The position numbers and the translations under genes are program-made. The notes under the pieces are model-generated. The model was not told the DNA's origin. It searched no databases and saw nothing but the letters and a program-made list of their open reading frames with translations. From Mycolicibacterium aubagnense (GTDB lineage Bacteria > Actinomycetota > Actinomycetes > Mycobacteriales > Mycobacteriaceae), in the NCBI RefSeq assembly GCF_010730955.1, contig NZ_AP022577.1:4898001-4962000 (forward strand): DNA of 64,000 nt, given 5' to 3'. Below are positions 9,233 through 18,590 of this stretch, one piece after another (within the stretch, counting starts at the first letter, position 1; the number at the start of each line of letters is the position of its first letter).

Positions 9233-9426
9233 CCCGTCAACGCTACGGCCGAAATCGGGCGAAAAGGCCCCGATTTGTCGCATTTCAGGCGAGGTAGGCG
9301 GGTTTTTCGACGGCGGTGCTGGATAAAAGTTTGGCGGGCTAGGTATATTTCGCCCGACAGTGATTGTGTAACGCCGCCGCGCTCCATTTCCATGGACCTG
9401 CCGGGCCTGATGGAAGGGTGCCCCGA

Positions 9427-12279
9427 GTGAGTACCACCAACACCGAGCGATCCAGGATCGGTCACCTGATCTGGGTGCTCGCGATACCCATCGTGATCGG
9501 CTGGTTCGTCCTCAACGTCGCCACCAACACGCTGGTCCCGCCGCTGGAGAAGGTCGGCGAGGAGCACACCGTCGGGCTCAGCGCCAAAGACGGCCCGGCG
9601 ATGATCGCGATGAAGCAGATCGGCGCCAACTTCCAGGAGTTCGACTCCGACAGCAACGCCATGGTGGTCCTGGAGGGCGACCAACCCCTCGGCGCCGAGG
9701 CGCACCACTACTACGACGGCCTTGTCGCCAAACTGACCGCTGACACCGCGCACGTTGAGCACGTCGCGGACTTCTGGAGTGACCCACTGACCGCGGTCGG
9801 CTCACAGAGCGCCGACGGCAAGGCCGCGTACGTCCAGATCTACCTGCGCGGCAATCAGGGGGAGACGAAGTCCAACGATTCCGTCGCGTCGGTCCGGCAG
9901 ATCGTCGCCGACTCGAAGCCGCCAGCCGGCCTCCATGTCTTCGTCACCGGCGGCGGCCCGCTGATCTCCGACCAGCACCACGCCGGCGACAAGAGCATCG
10001 CCAAGGTCACCGCCATCACCCTGCTGGTGATCGCCGTGATGCTCCTGCTCGTCTACCGGTCCATCGTGACGATGATCCTCATCCTGCTGATGGTGTTCCT
10101 TGAACTGGGCGCCGCCCGCGGTGTCGTCGCGTTCCTGGCCAACGAGAACATCATCGGCCTGTCGACGTTCGCGGTGAACCTGCTGACGCTGATGGTGATC
10201 GCGGCCGGCACGGACTACGCCATCTTCGCGATCGGCCGCTACCAAGAGGCGCGCGGTGACAAGGAGGAGCGCCAGACCGCCTACGACACCATGTTCCGCG
10301 GGACGGCGCATGTGGTCCTGGGATCGGGTCTGACGATCGCCGGCGCCATGCTCTGCCTGAGTTTCACGCGGCTGCCGTATTTCCAGACCCTGGGTGTGCC
10401 ATGCGCTATCGGCACGCTCGTCGCCGTCATCGCGGCGATGACGCTCGGCCCCGCCGTCATCAAGATCGGCAGCCGGTTCGGGCGCTTCGAGCCGAAGCGG
10501 GCCATCAAATCCCGCGGCTGGCGTCGCATCGGCGTCCTGGTGGTGCGCTGGCCCGGCCCTGTCCTCGTCGCCACCCTGGCGCTCGCCCTCGTCGGCCTGG
10601 TGACGCTGCCGGGCTATAAGACGAACTACGACGCCCGCCGCTACGTGCCGGCGGACCTGAGCGCCAACGTCGGATATGCCGCTGCGGAAAGGCATTTCAG
10701 CGCCGCTCGGATGAACCCCGAGCTGCTGATGGTGCAGAGCGATCACGACCTGCGTAACTCGGCCGACTTTCTGGTGATCGACAAGATCGCGAAGGCCATC
10801 GTCCACACCCAGGGCGTCGCGCGGGTCCAGACCATCACCCGACCCGACGGAAAACCGATCAAGCACACGACGATTCCGTTCATCATGGGCATGCAGGCCG
10901 TCACCTCGAAGATGACGGAGAAGTACCAGCTGGACTCGATGGCCAACATGTTGCAGCAGGCCAACGACATGCAGGTCAGCATCGACACGATGACCAAGAT
11001 GCAGGCCATCACCACACAGATGGCCGCCACCACGCACGACATGTCGCAGAAGACCGCCAACATGGCGCTCGATGTCGCCGATTTACGGGACCACATCTCG
11101 GATTTCGATGATTTCCTGCGGCCGATCCGTAACTACCTGTACTGGGAACCGCACTGCTACGACATCCCGGTCTGCTGGTCCACGCGCGCGATCTTCGACA
11201 CCCTCGACGGTATCGACGTCATGACCGACGACATTCAGACGCTGGTGCCGGACCTGATGAAGATGGACAAGTTGACGGCCGAGATGGTGACGGTGATGCC
11301 GCCGCAGATCGAGGTCATGAAGAACATGAAGCAGTACATGCTGTCCATGTATCAGACCCAGAAGGGTCAGGTGGATCAGCGCGCGGCGTCGTCGGACAAC
11401 GCGGCGGCGATGGGCGAGGCGTTCGACAATTCGTTGAATGACGACAGCTTCTACCTGCCGCCGGAAGCCTTCGACAACAAGGACTTCAAGCGCGGCATGA
11501 AGAACTTCATCTCGCCGGACGGCAAGTCGGTACGCTTCATCATTCAGCACGAAGGCGACCCGGCGACGCCCGAGGGCATCGCGCACGTCGACCCCATCAA
11601 GCAGGCCGCCAAGGAAGCCATCAAGGGCACCCCGCTGGAGGGCTCCAAGATCTATCTGGCCGGCACCGCTGCCACCTACAAGGACATGCACGACGGTGCG
11701 CAGTACGACCTGATGATCGCCGGAATCGCCGCGGTATCAATGATTTTCATCATCATGCTGCTCATCACGCGAAGCATGGTGGCGGCCGGCGTGATCGTCG
11801 GTACGGTGCTGCTGTCGCTGGGCGCGTCATTCGGTATGTCGGTCCTGTTGTGGCAGCACATCATCGGCCTCGAGCTGCACTGGATGGTGCTGCCGATGTC
11901 GGTCATTCTGCTGCTGGCGGTCGGTTCCGACTACAACCTGCTGCTGGTGTCGCGGTTCAAGGAAGAGCTGGCGGGTGGCATGAAGACCGGCATCATCCGG
12001 TCCATGGCCGGCACCGGGTCGGTGGTCACCTCGGCGGGATTGGTGTTCGCGTTCACCATGGCGTCGTTCGCCTTCAGTGATCTGAAGGTCATGGCGCAGG
12101 TCGGCACCACCATCGCACTGGGCCTGCTGTTCGACACGCTGATCGTCCGGTCTTTCATGACACCGGCCATCGCGGCGCTGCTGGGCAGGTGGTTCTGGTG
12201 GCCGACGCGCGTCCGTCAGGAGGCCTCCGAACGACGGCTGGCGGCCATCGGAATTCAGCCGGCGGCAGCCGGTAAGTAA
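9427..12279 (+). CDS. MmpL-family RND lipid transporter
   Basis: 950-residue inner-membrane transporter of the mycobacterial MmpL type, which exports lipids or siderophores using proton flow. The first membrane helix ([17 protein letters not shown]) is followed by a large periplasmic loop, a helix bundle ([35 protein letters not shown]), a second large loop and a second bundle with [15 protein letters not shown]. The two (G)xDY motifs are the proton-relay motifs of MmpL proteins. The GTG at 9427 was chosen because homology begins just after it. No mmpS partner is adjacent. The substrate is unknown. Confidence 0.92.
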   Translation: MSTTNTERSRIGHLIWVLAIPIVIGWFVLNVATNTLVPPLEKVGEEHTVGLSAKDGPAMIAMKQIGANFQEFDSDSNAMVVLEGDQPLGAEAHHYYDGLVAKLTADTAHVEHVADFWSDPLTAVGSQSADGKAAYVQIYLRGNQGETKSNDSVASVRQIVADSKPPAGLHVFVTGGGPLISDQHHAGDKSIAKVTAITLLVIAVMLLLVYRSIVTMILILLMVFLELGAARGVVAFLANENIIGLSTFAVNLLTLMVIAAGTDYAIFAIGRYQEARGDKEERQTAYDTMFRGTAHVVLGSGLTIAGAMLCLSFTRLPYFQTLGVPCAIGTLVAVIAAMTLGPAVIKIGSRFGRFEPKRAIKSRGWRRIGVLVVRWPGPVLVATLALALVGLVTLPGYKTNYDARRYVPADLSANVGYAAAERHFSAARMNPELLMVQSDHDLRNSADFLVIDKIAKAIVHTQGVARVQTITRPDGKPIKHTTIPFIMGMQAVTSKMTEKYQLDSMANMLQQANDMQVSIDTMTKMQAITTQMAATTHDMSQKTANMALDVADLRDHISDFDDFLRPIRNYLYWEPHCYDIPVCWSTRAIFDTLDGIDVMTDDIQTLVPDLMKMDKLTAEMVTVMPPQIEVMKNMKQYMLSMYQTQKGQVDQRAASSDNAAAMGEAFDNSLNDDSFYLPPEAFDNKDFKRGMKNFISPDGKSVRFIIQHEGDPATPEGIAHVDPIKQAAKEAIKGTPLEGSKIYLAGTAATYKDMHDGAQYDLMIAGIAAVSMIFIIMLLITRSMVAAGVIVGTVLLSLGASFGMSVLLWQHIIGLELHWMVLPMSVILLLAVGSDYNLLLVSRFKEELAGGMKTGIIRSMAGTGSVVTSAGLVFAFTMASFAFSDLKVMAQVGTTIALGLLFDTLIVRSFMTPAIAALLGRWFWWPTRVRQEASERRLAAIGIQPAAAGK

Positions 12280-12294
12280 CTGTTCTCCCGCGAG

Positions 12295-12897
12295 CTATTG
12301 CCCGCGGCGGGAAGTGACCAACTCGAGCACCATCTGGCGGGCCAGGGTGATCGGCACGGTCGACCGTTCGAGCTTCGACGCCGTGAGGGCGCCGTCGTAG
12401 AGCAGCTGGATGCGCTGGGCGGTCGCGGCGGCGTCGGGCACGTCGGCGTCGCGGAGCAGGTCGCCCAGCAGCCGGCGCATCCACGACCGGTGCGCCCGCA
12501 CCGGTTCGAGGGTGTCGCCCGGAAACTCGGTGGCGGCGTTGGCGTAGAGACAGCCGCGGAACTGGCGCTTGCGGGCCGCGGCGGCCGCGAGGTCGAAGAA
12601 CGCCAGTAATTTCGCCACCGGGTCATCGAGCCCGGAAACCTTCGCTTCCCAGCGCTTGCGATCAGCCTGATCCAATTCATTCAGGTACGCGAGCACCAAC
12701 GCGTCCTTCGATCCGTAGGAGCTGTACAGGCTGGCCTTGGCAACCCCCGCCTCCCGCAGGATCGTGTCGATTCCGACCGCCCGGATTCCCTGTGCGGCAA
12801 AGAGATTCGATGCGGTGTCGAGCAGCCGTTGGGCCGGACCGGAGGTATCGGTGCGGGGCGCCGGTCGGTCCGGGTGGCGGGTACGGGTCGCGCTCAT
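12295..12897 (-). CDS. TetR-family regulator
   Basis: 200 residues. The N-terminal HTH (AQRLLDTASNLFAAQGIRAV through KASLYSSYGSKDALV, about 22-68) is of the AcrR/TetR type, and the C-terminal TetR_C domain includes the characteristic GCLYANAATEFP. It diverges from the DUF4242 operon with a perfect palindrome between them and converges on mmpL with only 15 bp between stops. It probably represses the divergent operon. Confidence 0.85.
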   Translation of the reverse strand: MSATRTRHPDRPAPRTDTSGPAQRLLDTASNLFAAQGIRAVGIDTILREAGVAKASLYSSYGSKDALVLAYLNELDQADRKRWEAKVSGLDDPVAKLLAFFDLAAAAARKRQFRGCLYANAATEFPGDTLEPVRAHRSWMRRLLGDLLRDADVPDAAATAQRIQLLYDGALTASKLERSTVPITLARQMVLELVTSRRGQ

Positions 12898-12927
12898 AGG
12901 TGCACCATAGCCGAGGAACCTCGATAG

Positions 12928-12941
12928 ACAGACCGGTCTGT
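12928..12941. promoter_or_regulatory. Palindromic TetR operator
   Basis: ACAGACCGGTCTGT is a perfect 14-bp palindrome midway between the TetR start (12897) and the DUF4242 start (12992). Many TetR-family operators share this AGACCGGTCT-type core. It is the only strong dyad in the gap and most simply serves the adjacent regulator. Confidence 0.7.
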
Positions 12942-12991
12942 TCGTGCGAGCGTCGTGTTGTCATCGACGCCCCGACGAACAGGAACACACC

Positions 12992-13516
12992 GTGACGCTG
13001 TACCTCTACGAAATCGCAGGACTGCCCGGCCGGGCCGAGGTCGACCAGACCATCAAGACGCTCGACGCCGAAGTGCACCGGGCCGGCGGCGAACTCGTCG
13101 AGGCACAGGTGACCGGTCAACACCGGCTGTTCGTGGTGGCCGAGTTCGCTGACGGCCCGCTGCAGATCGATGCGACCGTACTCGGCGCCGCCGAACTCAC
13201 CGGACCGCACGAGGTGCGGCTGGTCGGTGCCGAACTGGACCAGCTGAAAGCCGTCCGCCCGACAGCCGGATACCTGGTCGAATGGGACCTGCCCGCCGAG
13301 CTGGATATGGAGAGCTATCTCAGCCGCAAGAAGGCCAACGCCCCGAAGTACGCGGAGGTGCCGGAGGTCAGCTTCCTGCGGACCTATGTGCGGGTCGACA
13401 TGGACAAGTGCCTGTGTTTCTACGACGCCCCGGACGAGGACGCCGTCCGGCGGGCCCGCGTCGCGGTCCAGACGCCGATCGACCGGTTGTACGGACTCGA
13501 AGGCGGCGGGCAATGA
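12992..13516 (+). CDS. DUF4242 (SCO4226-like) protein
   Basis: 174 residues containing two ferredoxin-like alpha+beta halves. DUF4242 proteins include a nickel-binding Streptomyces protein, but metal binding is not proven here. The C-terminal half (SFLRTYVRVDMDKCLCFYDAP) carries the domain signature. The GTG start at 12992 lies after an AGGAACA RBS; an upstream ATG would add residues that do not fit the fold. The stop overlaps the ATG of the acyl-CoA dehydrogenase-like gene. It is first of a five-gene operon ending in ABC transporter genes, so it may have an accessory role in that pathway. Confidence 0.75.
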   Translation: MTLYLYEIAGLPGRAEVDQTIKTLDAEVHRAGGELVEAQVTGQHRLFVVAEFADGPLQIDATVLGAAELTGPHEVRLVGAELDQLKAVRPTAGYLVEWDLPAELDMESYLSRKKANAPKYAEVPEVSFLRTYVRVDMDKCLCFYDAPDEDAVRRARVAVQTPIDRLYGLEGGGQ

Positions 13517-14535
13517 CGACATTGGTGTCCGACGACATGACGACCGCCTTGGCGCGGGTCGCCGCTGGGGTGGACGCCCGAGCCGGCGACCTGGACGCTG
13601 GACATGCCGATGTCCGCGAGGATCTGCGCGCGCTCGGCGCAGCCGGGTTGTTCGGGCTGCCGGACCTTCCCGACACCGTGCGCGTGATCGAGCAGGTGTC
13701 GGCGGTGAGCCTCGCGGCCGGATTCTCGGCCTGGGCACACCAGATGGCGATTCACTACCTCGGCGACCGGCCGGACCTGTCGGAGGCGTTGCTCACCGCA
13801 CACCGTCCCGGTGTGACCGCCATGGCCGCCGGGCTCAAGCATGCGGCAGGCCTCGGGCAACTCCCGATCGTTGCCGGGGAGACGCGGCGCGGCCTGCGGC
13901 TCAATGGACCAATCCGGTGGGCCTCCAATGTCTTTGATGACGCGCTGGTCGTGCTGCCGGCGCGTACCGCTGCCGGGCGGCTGTACGTCGTCGCGGTCGA
14001 CGTCGGCGCGGTGGGGATGGTGGTCGATCCAGCGCCCACGCTGATGGCCTTGGGCGCCACCGGTTCGACATCGCTGAGCCTGCAGGAGGTCGAGATTGGC
14101 GCCGAGCGCATCATCAGTGCGGACCTCACCGCGTTCGTCCGCGGGATCAAGCCGACGTTTCTGTTGTTGCAGACCGCGTTCTGCGTCGGGGTCACCGGCG
14201 CGGCCCTGACCGCGGCCGGGCGGGCGACCGACGCGCTCGCCGCACAGTTCGACGGTGACCTTGCCGGCCTCGCGGCACGCGCCGACCGCAACCGTCGGCG
14301 GCTCTACGAATTCGCCGCGGCGCCAAACGATGTCAATCTGGCCGAGGTGATCCGGCTGCGGCTGGACGCTGCCAACGTCGCCGGGGCGGCGACTCGACTG
14401 GAGTCGGCTCTGGCCGGTGGCCAGGGCTATCGCGCAGGGACTGCGGCCAATCGCCGCTTCCGTGAAGCAGCCTTTCTGCCCGTGCAATCACCATCGGAAG
14501 GACAACTGAGGTGGGAACTGAAGCAGTACGGATAA
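13513..14535 (+). CDS. Acyl-CoA dehydrogenase-fold flavoprotein of the sulfur operon
   Basis: 340 residues with a short acyl-CoA dehydrogenase/flavin monooxygenase fold (N-terminal helical domain, central beta domain around SNVFDDALVVLPA, C-terminal helical domain). It is shorter than ordinary dehydrogenases. In its context next to SsuABC-type transporter genes it resembles SfnB/DszC-like enzymes that oxidise organosulfur compounds with reduced flavin. I infer a desulfurisation or oxidation role for the imported compound. ATG overlaps the upstream stop (ATGA); its 3' end overlaps the ATPase start by 25 bases. Confidence 0.72.
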   Translation: MTTLVSDDMTTALARVAAGVDARAGDLDAGHADVREDLRALGAAGLFGLPDLPDTVRVIEQVSAVSLAAGFSAWAHQMAIHYLGDRPDLSEALLTAHRPGVTAMAAGLKHAAGLGQLPIVAGETRRGLRLNGPIRWASNVFDDALVVLPARTAAGRLYVVAVDVGAVGMVVDPAPTLMALGATGSTSLSLQEVEIGAERIISADLTAFVRGIKPTFLLLQTAFCVGVTGAALTAAGRATDALAAQFDGDLAGLAARADRNRRRLYEFAAAPNDVNLAEVIRLRLDAANVAGAATRLESALAGGQGYRAGTAANRRFREAAFLPVQSPSEGQLRWELKQYG

Positions 14536-15230
14536 CCGCGGGTGTCAAGAGGTTCGGTGACAGTGTCGTACTCGACGGCATCGACCTAACGGTCGAATCG
14601 GGGGAGTTCATCGCGGTGCTGGGGCGTAGCGGCAGCGGGAAGTCGACGCTGCTGCGGGTACTGGCCGGCCTGGAATCGCTGAGCGCGGGCACCGTCAGTT
14701 GGCCCGCGGGCGGCGCGCGGCCGCACATCGGGGTGGTCTTTCAGGATCCACTGCTGATGCCGTGGCTCACGGTGCAGGACAACGTCTCGTACGCTCGGCG
14801 CTTTGCCCACCGGCGCAACGGATTCGACGCCGACTACGCCGCGGAAGTAATGCGGCGCTTCGGCGTCGACGGGCTCGCGCACCGCTATCCCGACCAGCTG
14901 TCCGGCGGGCAGGCTCAACGCGTGGCCATCCTGCGTGCCGTGGCAACGCGGCCCCAGCTGCTCTTGCTCGATGAACCGTTCAGCGCCCTGGACCCCGCGA
15001 CACGTGCCGACTTGCAGCAGTGGTTGACCACCCTCACAACCGAATTGGGCATCACCGTGCTGCTGGTCACCCACGACGTCGACGAGGCGCTGACCCTCGC
15101 GCAGCGTGTCGTCCTGCTGGCGGACGGCGGTCGAATCCGGCGCGAATGGCACCTGGGCGAGGTGGATCGCGCAGGGTTGCACGACGAAATCCTCAGCCAT
15201 TACCGGGTTTCCGAACTGTGGGCGGTATGA
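14511..15230 (+). CDS. ABC transporter ATPase (SsuB/TauB-like)
   Basis: 239-residue cytoplasmic ATPase. Walker A is GRSGSGKST, Q-loop VFQDPLLMPW, signature LSGGQAQR, Walker B LLLLDEPFSALD, and the H-loop VTHDVDEAL; all are intact. The VFQDPLLMPWLTV sequence is characteristic of nitrate/sulfonate/taurine importers. It starts at GTG 14511 with a GGAAGGA RBS, overlapping the preceding gene. It pairs with the binding protein and permease that follow. Confidence 0.92.
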   Translation: MGTEAVRITAGVKRFGDSVVLDGIDLTVESGEFIAVLGRSGSGKSTLLRVLAGLESLSAGTVSWPAGGARPHIGVVFQDPLLMPWLTVQDNVSYARRFAHRRNGFDADYAAEVMRRFGVDGLAHRYPDQLSGGQAQRVAILRAVATRPQLLLLDEPFSALDPATRADLQQWLTTLTTELGITVLLVTHDVDEALTLAQRVVLLADGGRIRREWHLGEVDRAGLHDEILSHYRVSELWAV

Positions 15231-16381
15231 GCAGGCTGGCGATCTCGCGTCGGCAGGCCCTGATCGCCGCGGCCGCGACTGCCGGAGGGGCCTTCGGACT
15301 GGCCGACCTGGCGCACAGCGCCACAACAGATTCGGCGGCGACCGGCCCGCTGCGGGTGGGGTATCTGCCGATCACCGACGCGGCGCCGCTGTTGATGGCC
15401 CACTCCGCCGGTCTGTATCCGGCCGGTGTCGGCAAGCCAGTGCTGTTCCGGAGTTGGGCGGCGCTGGGGGAAGCATTTTTGAACCGGCAACTGGATGTGG
15501 TGCACCTGCTGATGCCGATGGCTGTGCAGCTGCGGTACGCGCTCGGTGGCGGTGTCCGGGTGCTCGGCTGGAACCACACCAACGGCTCGGCGCTGACCGT
15601 CGCGCCGCACATCCGCGACCTGTCGGACCTCGCCGGCTCGCAATTGGCCATTCCGTTCTGGTGGTCGATACACAACATCGTCCTGCAGAAGATGTTGCGG
15701 GCCAACGGATTGCAGCCAGTCATCCGGCGGTCTGCTTCTCGAGCGGCCCGTACCGTCGAGCTCGTCGTGATGAGTCCGTCGGACATGGTGCCGGCGCTGG
15801 CCACCGGCACCATCGGCGGATACGTGGTGGCCGATCCGTTCAATGCGATGGCGCAGACGAAGAAGATCGGGCGCATCCACACCTTCCTCGGCGATGTGTG
15901 GCGCGATCACGCGTGCTGCGCCTTGGTGACCCGCGACGACGTGATCGCGGGCCGTCCCGCGGCCGTGCAGGAGCTCACCGATGCGGTGGTGACAGCACAA
16001 CTCGCGCTGTCGAAGGACCGGAAGTCAGCGGCCGCGACACTCGGCGGCGGGCGATACTTGCCCCAGCCCGTGCCTGCGGTTGCGCTGGCGATGACCTATC
16101 CCACTCCGCCATACCCACTTCGGCACCCGGAGTGGCAGCCGCAACGGCTGGGCTTCCAGCCGTTCCCGTTCCCGAGCTTCACCACTGAGCTCGTGAAGGC
16201 CATGCACGACACCATCGTCGACGGCGACCGCAGATTCCTGGAGCGGCTGGACCCCGCCACCGTCCACAGCGATCTCGTCGACGACACCTTTGTCCGCAAT
16301 TCCCTTCAGGCCCACGGCGGCCCGGCCGCCTTCGGCCTCAGCGGTGACTTCGCCCGAACCGAGCAACTGGAGCTGGCATGA
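15227..16381 (+). CDS. ABC transporter substrate-binding protein (SsuA-like), Tat-exported
   Basis: 384-residue extracytoplasmic binding protein. The N-terminus MSRLAISRRQALIAAAATAG carries a twin-arginine motif before a hydrophobic stretch, so Tat export is likely. The mature part begins LRVGYLPITDAAPLLMAHSAG, the NMT1/SsuA fold used for sulfonates, nitrate or thiamine precursors. It overlaps the ATPase stop and the permease start by ATGA junctions, so the operon is tightly coupled. The ligand is not decided; sulfonates or sulfones fit the flavoprotein context. Confidence 0.88.
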   Translation: MSRLAISRRQALIAAAATAGGAFGLADLAHSATTDSAATGPLRVGYLPITDAAPLLMAHSAGLYPAGVGKPVLFRSWAALGEAFLNRQLDVVHLLMPMAVQLRYALGGGVRVLGWNHTNGSALTVAPHIRDLSDLAGSQLAIPFWWSIHNIVLQKMLRANGLQPVIRRSASRAARTVELVVMSPSDMVPALATGTIGGYVVADPFNAMAQTKKIGRIHTFLGDVWRDHACCALVTRDDVIAGRPAAVQELTDAVVTAQLALSKDRKSAAATLGGGRYLPQPVPAVALAMTYPTPPYPLRHPEWQPQRLGFQPFPFPSFTTELVKAMHDTIVDGDRRFLERLDPATVHSDLVDDTFVRNSLQAHGGPAAFGLSGDFARTEQLELA

Positions 16382-17184
16382 CCACAACATCTGTCCGGGT
16401 GGCGACCGATCCGCCGGTGGCAGTGCGCCGTTGGGCTCCGCCCGTCGCCGCCATCGCGGTCGCGGTCGGTCTCTGGTGGCTGACGACCAGCGTCTTGTCC
16501 GCCCCGCACTCGCTGCTTCGTCACGCTGCGCCGCAGCGCGTCGGCCCAGCTGTGGTGGAGCTGTTCGCCAGAGGCGTACTGCTGCCCGACATCGGGATCA
16601 GCCTGTGGCGGTTGGTGATCGGCCTGGCGGTGGCGGTCGTGGTCGGGATTCCGGCGGGCTTGTTGCTCGGCCTCAGCACCGCGGCCGAGCGGGCCACCGC
16701 GCCGCTCGTCCAGTTCGTCCGGATGATCTCGCCGTTGTCCTGGGCACCCATTGCCGTGGCGGTATTCGGCATCGGCAACCAGCCGGTGATCTTCCTGATC
16801 GCGGTGGCGGCCGTGTGGCCGGTGCTGATCAACACCGCGGCCGGCGTACGCGCCGTCGACCCGGGCTACCTGGATGTGGCGCGGTCGTTCCACGCCACCC
16901 GGTGGGAACTGGTGACGGCTGTGGTGCTGCCGGCGATCCGCGGCCAGCTGCAGACCGGCGTGCGCGTGGCACTGGGTATCGCGTGGGTGGTGCTGGTGCC
17001 GGCGGAAATGCTCGGTGTGCGTTCGGGTCTGGGCTACCAGGTGCTCAATGCCCGGGACCAGCTGGCCTACGACCAGGTGGTGGCGGTGATCGTGGTGATC
17101 GGTGCGCTGGGGTTCTTGCTCGATGCGATCGCGCGCCGGCTCATTTCTCCGGACCGGCCAGGGGGACCGCTCAATCGGGGATAA
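16378..17184 (+). CDS. ABC transporter permease (SsuC/TauC-like)
   Basis: 268-residue membrane protein with about six helices. The EAA-type loop that docks on the ATPase is seen in the segment GYLDVARSFHATRWELVTAV, and GVRSGLGYQVLNARD is typical of nitrate/sulfonate/taurine permeases. It completes the importer encoded by the two genes upstream. Confidence 0.9.
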   Translation: MTTTSVRVATDPPVAVRRWAPPVAAIAVAVGLWWLTTSVLSAPHSLLRHAAPQRVGPAVVELFARGVLLPDIGISLWRLVIGLAVAVVVGIPAGLLLGLSTAAERATAPLVQFVRMISPLSWAPIAVAVFGIGNQPVIFLIAVAAVWPVLINTAAGVRAVDPGYLDVARSFHATRWELVTAVVLPAIRGQLQTGVRVALGIAWVVLVPAEMLGVRSGLGYQVLNARDQLAYDQVVAVIVVIGALGFLLDAIARRLISPDRPGGPLNRG

Positions 17185-17193
17185 AGTGGCGCG

Positions 17194-17784
17194 GTGATTC
17201 TTTCGGCGATCGTGACCGTGCCGGCCGGCCTGGCGCCGGCCGACTTCACCACGCCGATCGCGGGGGAGCCGGCGCTGGTGCGAGCTGTCGTGGCGGTACG
17301 CGCCGTGGCGCCGGTTTCCGTGGTGACCGCCGAAGAGTTGGCGGGTGCGGCGACGGAATGCCTTGCGGCCCATGGCCTGAGTGACGTGCCCGTGCTCACC
17401 GACCCGAGCCCGCTCGGCGATGGGGACGGCGTGTTGGTGCACGACGTGCGCTACCCGCTGGCGCCCGGTGAGCTGGCGGCGCGGGTCGCCGCGGCGCTGG
17501 CCGAGTACGACGCCGTCATCCCGGTCGTGACCATGACCGACAGCGTGAAAAGCATTGCCATGCATGGCATTGTCCTGGGTAACGTCGACCGGTCGGAACT
17601 CGTCATCGCACAGTACCCACGGGGCTTCACGGCGACGGCGCTGTCCCGGTTCCCGCATGACGACCTCGCCGCGCTGACCTCAGCTGATCTGAAGGTCGGC
17701 ACCATCGCAGGAGACCCCAACGCGTTCGTCGTCGACCTGGCACATGACCGGGGACTGCTGGAGGCGATCGTCACCGCTGGCTGA
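17194..17784 (+). CDS. Degenerate IspD-like nucleotidyltransferase paralogue
   Basis: 196 residues. The C-terminal two thirds follow the IspD pattern: AVIPVVTMTDSVKSI matches the family's 'PV.DT.K' segment and VDRSELVIAQYPRGF matches 'vdR..L...QTPQ.F'. The N-terminus lacks the glycine-rich AAGxGxR-K CTP-binding motif and the HDAARPL motif is reduced to HDVRYPL. It therefore probably lacks cytidylyltransferase activity. It starts at GTG 17194, ten bases after the permease stop, and converges on the complete IspD with 11 bp between stops. Such tail-to-tail pairing suggests a functional or regulatory partner, but this is inference. Confidence 0.65.
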   Translation: MILSAIVTVPAGLAPADFTTPIAGEPALVRAVVAVRAVAPVSVVTAEELAGAATECLAAHGLSDVPVLTDPSPLGDGDGVLVHDVRYPLAPGELAARVAAALAEYDAVIPVVTMTDSVKSIAMHGIVLGNVDRSELVIAQYPRGFTATALSRFPHDDLAALTSADLKVGTIAGDPNAFVVDLAHDRGLLEAIVTAG

Positions 17785-17795
17785 GGGGCCCTATG

Positions 17796-18497
17796 CTACC
17801 GGCGGCTGAGCAGGCGTTCGGCAACCTGGACGTCGTGCGCGAAGGTCACCTTGAAATTCTGGGCCGACCCGGCGATCCCGTGGACTTCGAGATCGGTGAA
17901 GCGCTCCACACACGACGACGTGTCGGTGCCCTCGAAGCCAGTGGCGGCCGCGTCCTGGTAGGCCCGCCAAAGGGGCCCGGCGCGGAAGGCCTGCGGCGTC
18001 TGCACCCGGACGAGCGACTGGTCGATGGCACTGAGGCCGTCTGCCGACATCCGCAACACATCCCCAGCGGGCAGCACCGGAATGGCGCCGCCCTGCGTTC
18101 GTGCGGTGCTGACAGCCGTATCCATCAGTTCGGCGTCGGCCAGCGGGCGGGCGGCGTCGTGGATCAGCACCACATCGACCGTCCCGGCGTCGATATCCGC
18201 CGCGAGGTAACTCAGGACGTTGTGCTCAGAGCCGTGCCGGGTATCGCCGCCCTCGACGAATTCGACTGTGGTTCCAGGGAGTTCGTCGGCCATGAGGCGT
18301 ACGACCTGTTCGCGTTCACCGCGCCGGAACACCAGGATGGTGCGGGCGATCTGGGGGCTGGCGGCGACTGCCGCCACCGACCACGCCACCATGCTGCGGC
18401 CGGCCAGTTGCAGGTATGCCTTGTTGCCGTCGGCCCCGACCCGCGAGCCGATACCGGCGGCAAGAACGATGCCGACGGCGATCGGGGATGCGGACAC
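17796..18497 (-). CDS. 2-C-methyl-D-erythritol 4-phosphate cytidylyltransferase-like (IspD)
   Basis: 233-residue cytidylyltransferase that would join CTP and methylerythritol phosphate in non-mevalonate isoprenoid synthesis. It keeps the nucleotide-binding AAGIGSRVGADGNKAYLQLAG near 14-34, the VLIHDAARPLA Mg/substrate motif and RVQTPQAFRAG. GTG start at 18497. It may be a second IspD, since the usual mycobacterial ispD sits beside ispF and no ispF is here. Confidence 0.82.
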   Translation of the reverse strand: MSASPIAVGIVLAAGIGSRVGADGNKAYLQLAGRSMVAWSVAAVAASPQIARTILVFRRGEREQVVRLMADELPGTTVEFVEGGDTRHGSEHNVLSYLAADIDAGTVDVVLIHDAARPLADAELMDTAVSTARTQGGAIPVLPAGDVLRMSADGLSAIDQSLVRVQTPQAFRAGPLWRAYQDAAATGFEGTDTSSCVERFTDLEVHGIAGSAQNFKVTFAHDVQVAERLLSRR

Positions 18498-18590
18498 GTC
18501 TTCACGGTAGTGGGACGGGAGCCGGGATCTGCGGCAGGCTTACCGTGACGTGGCCCGGACGGGGCCAGGACTGGCTGAAGGGGACACGGC

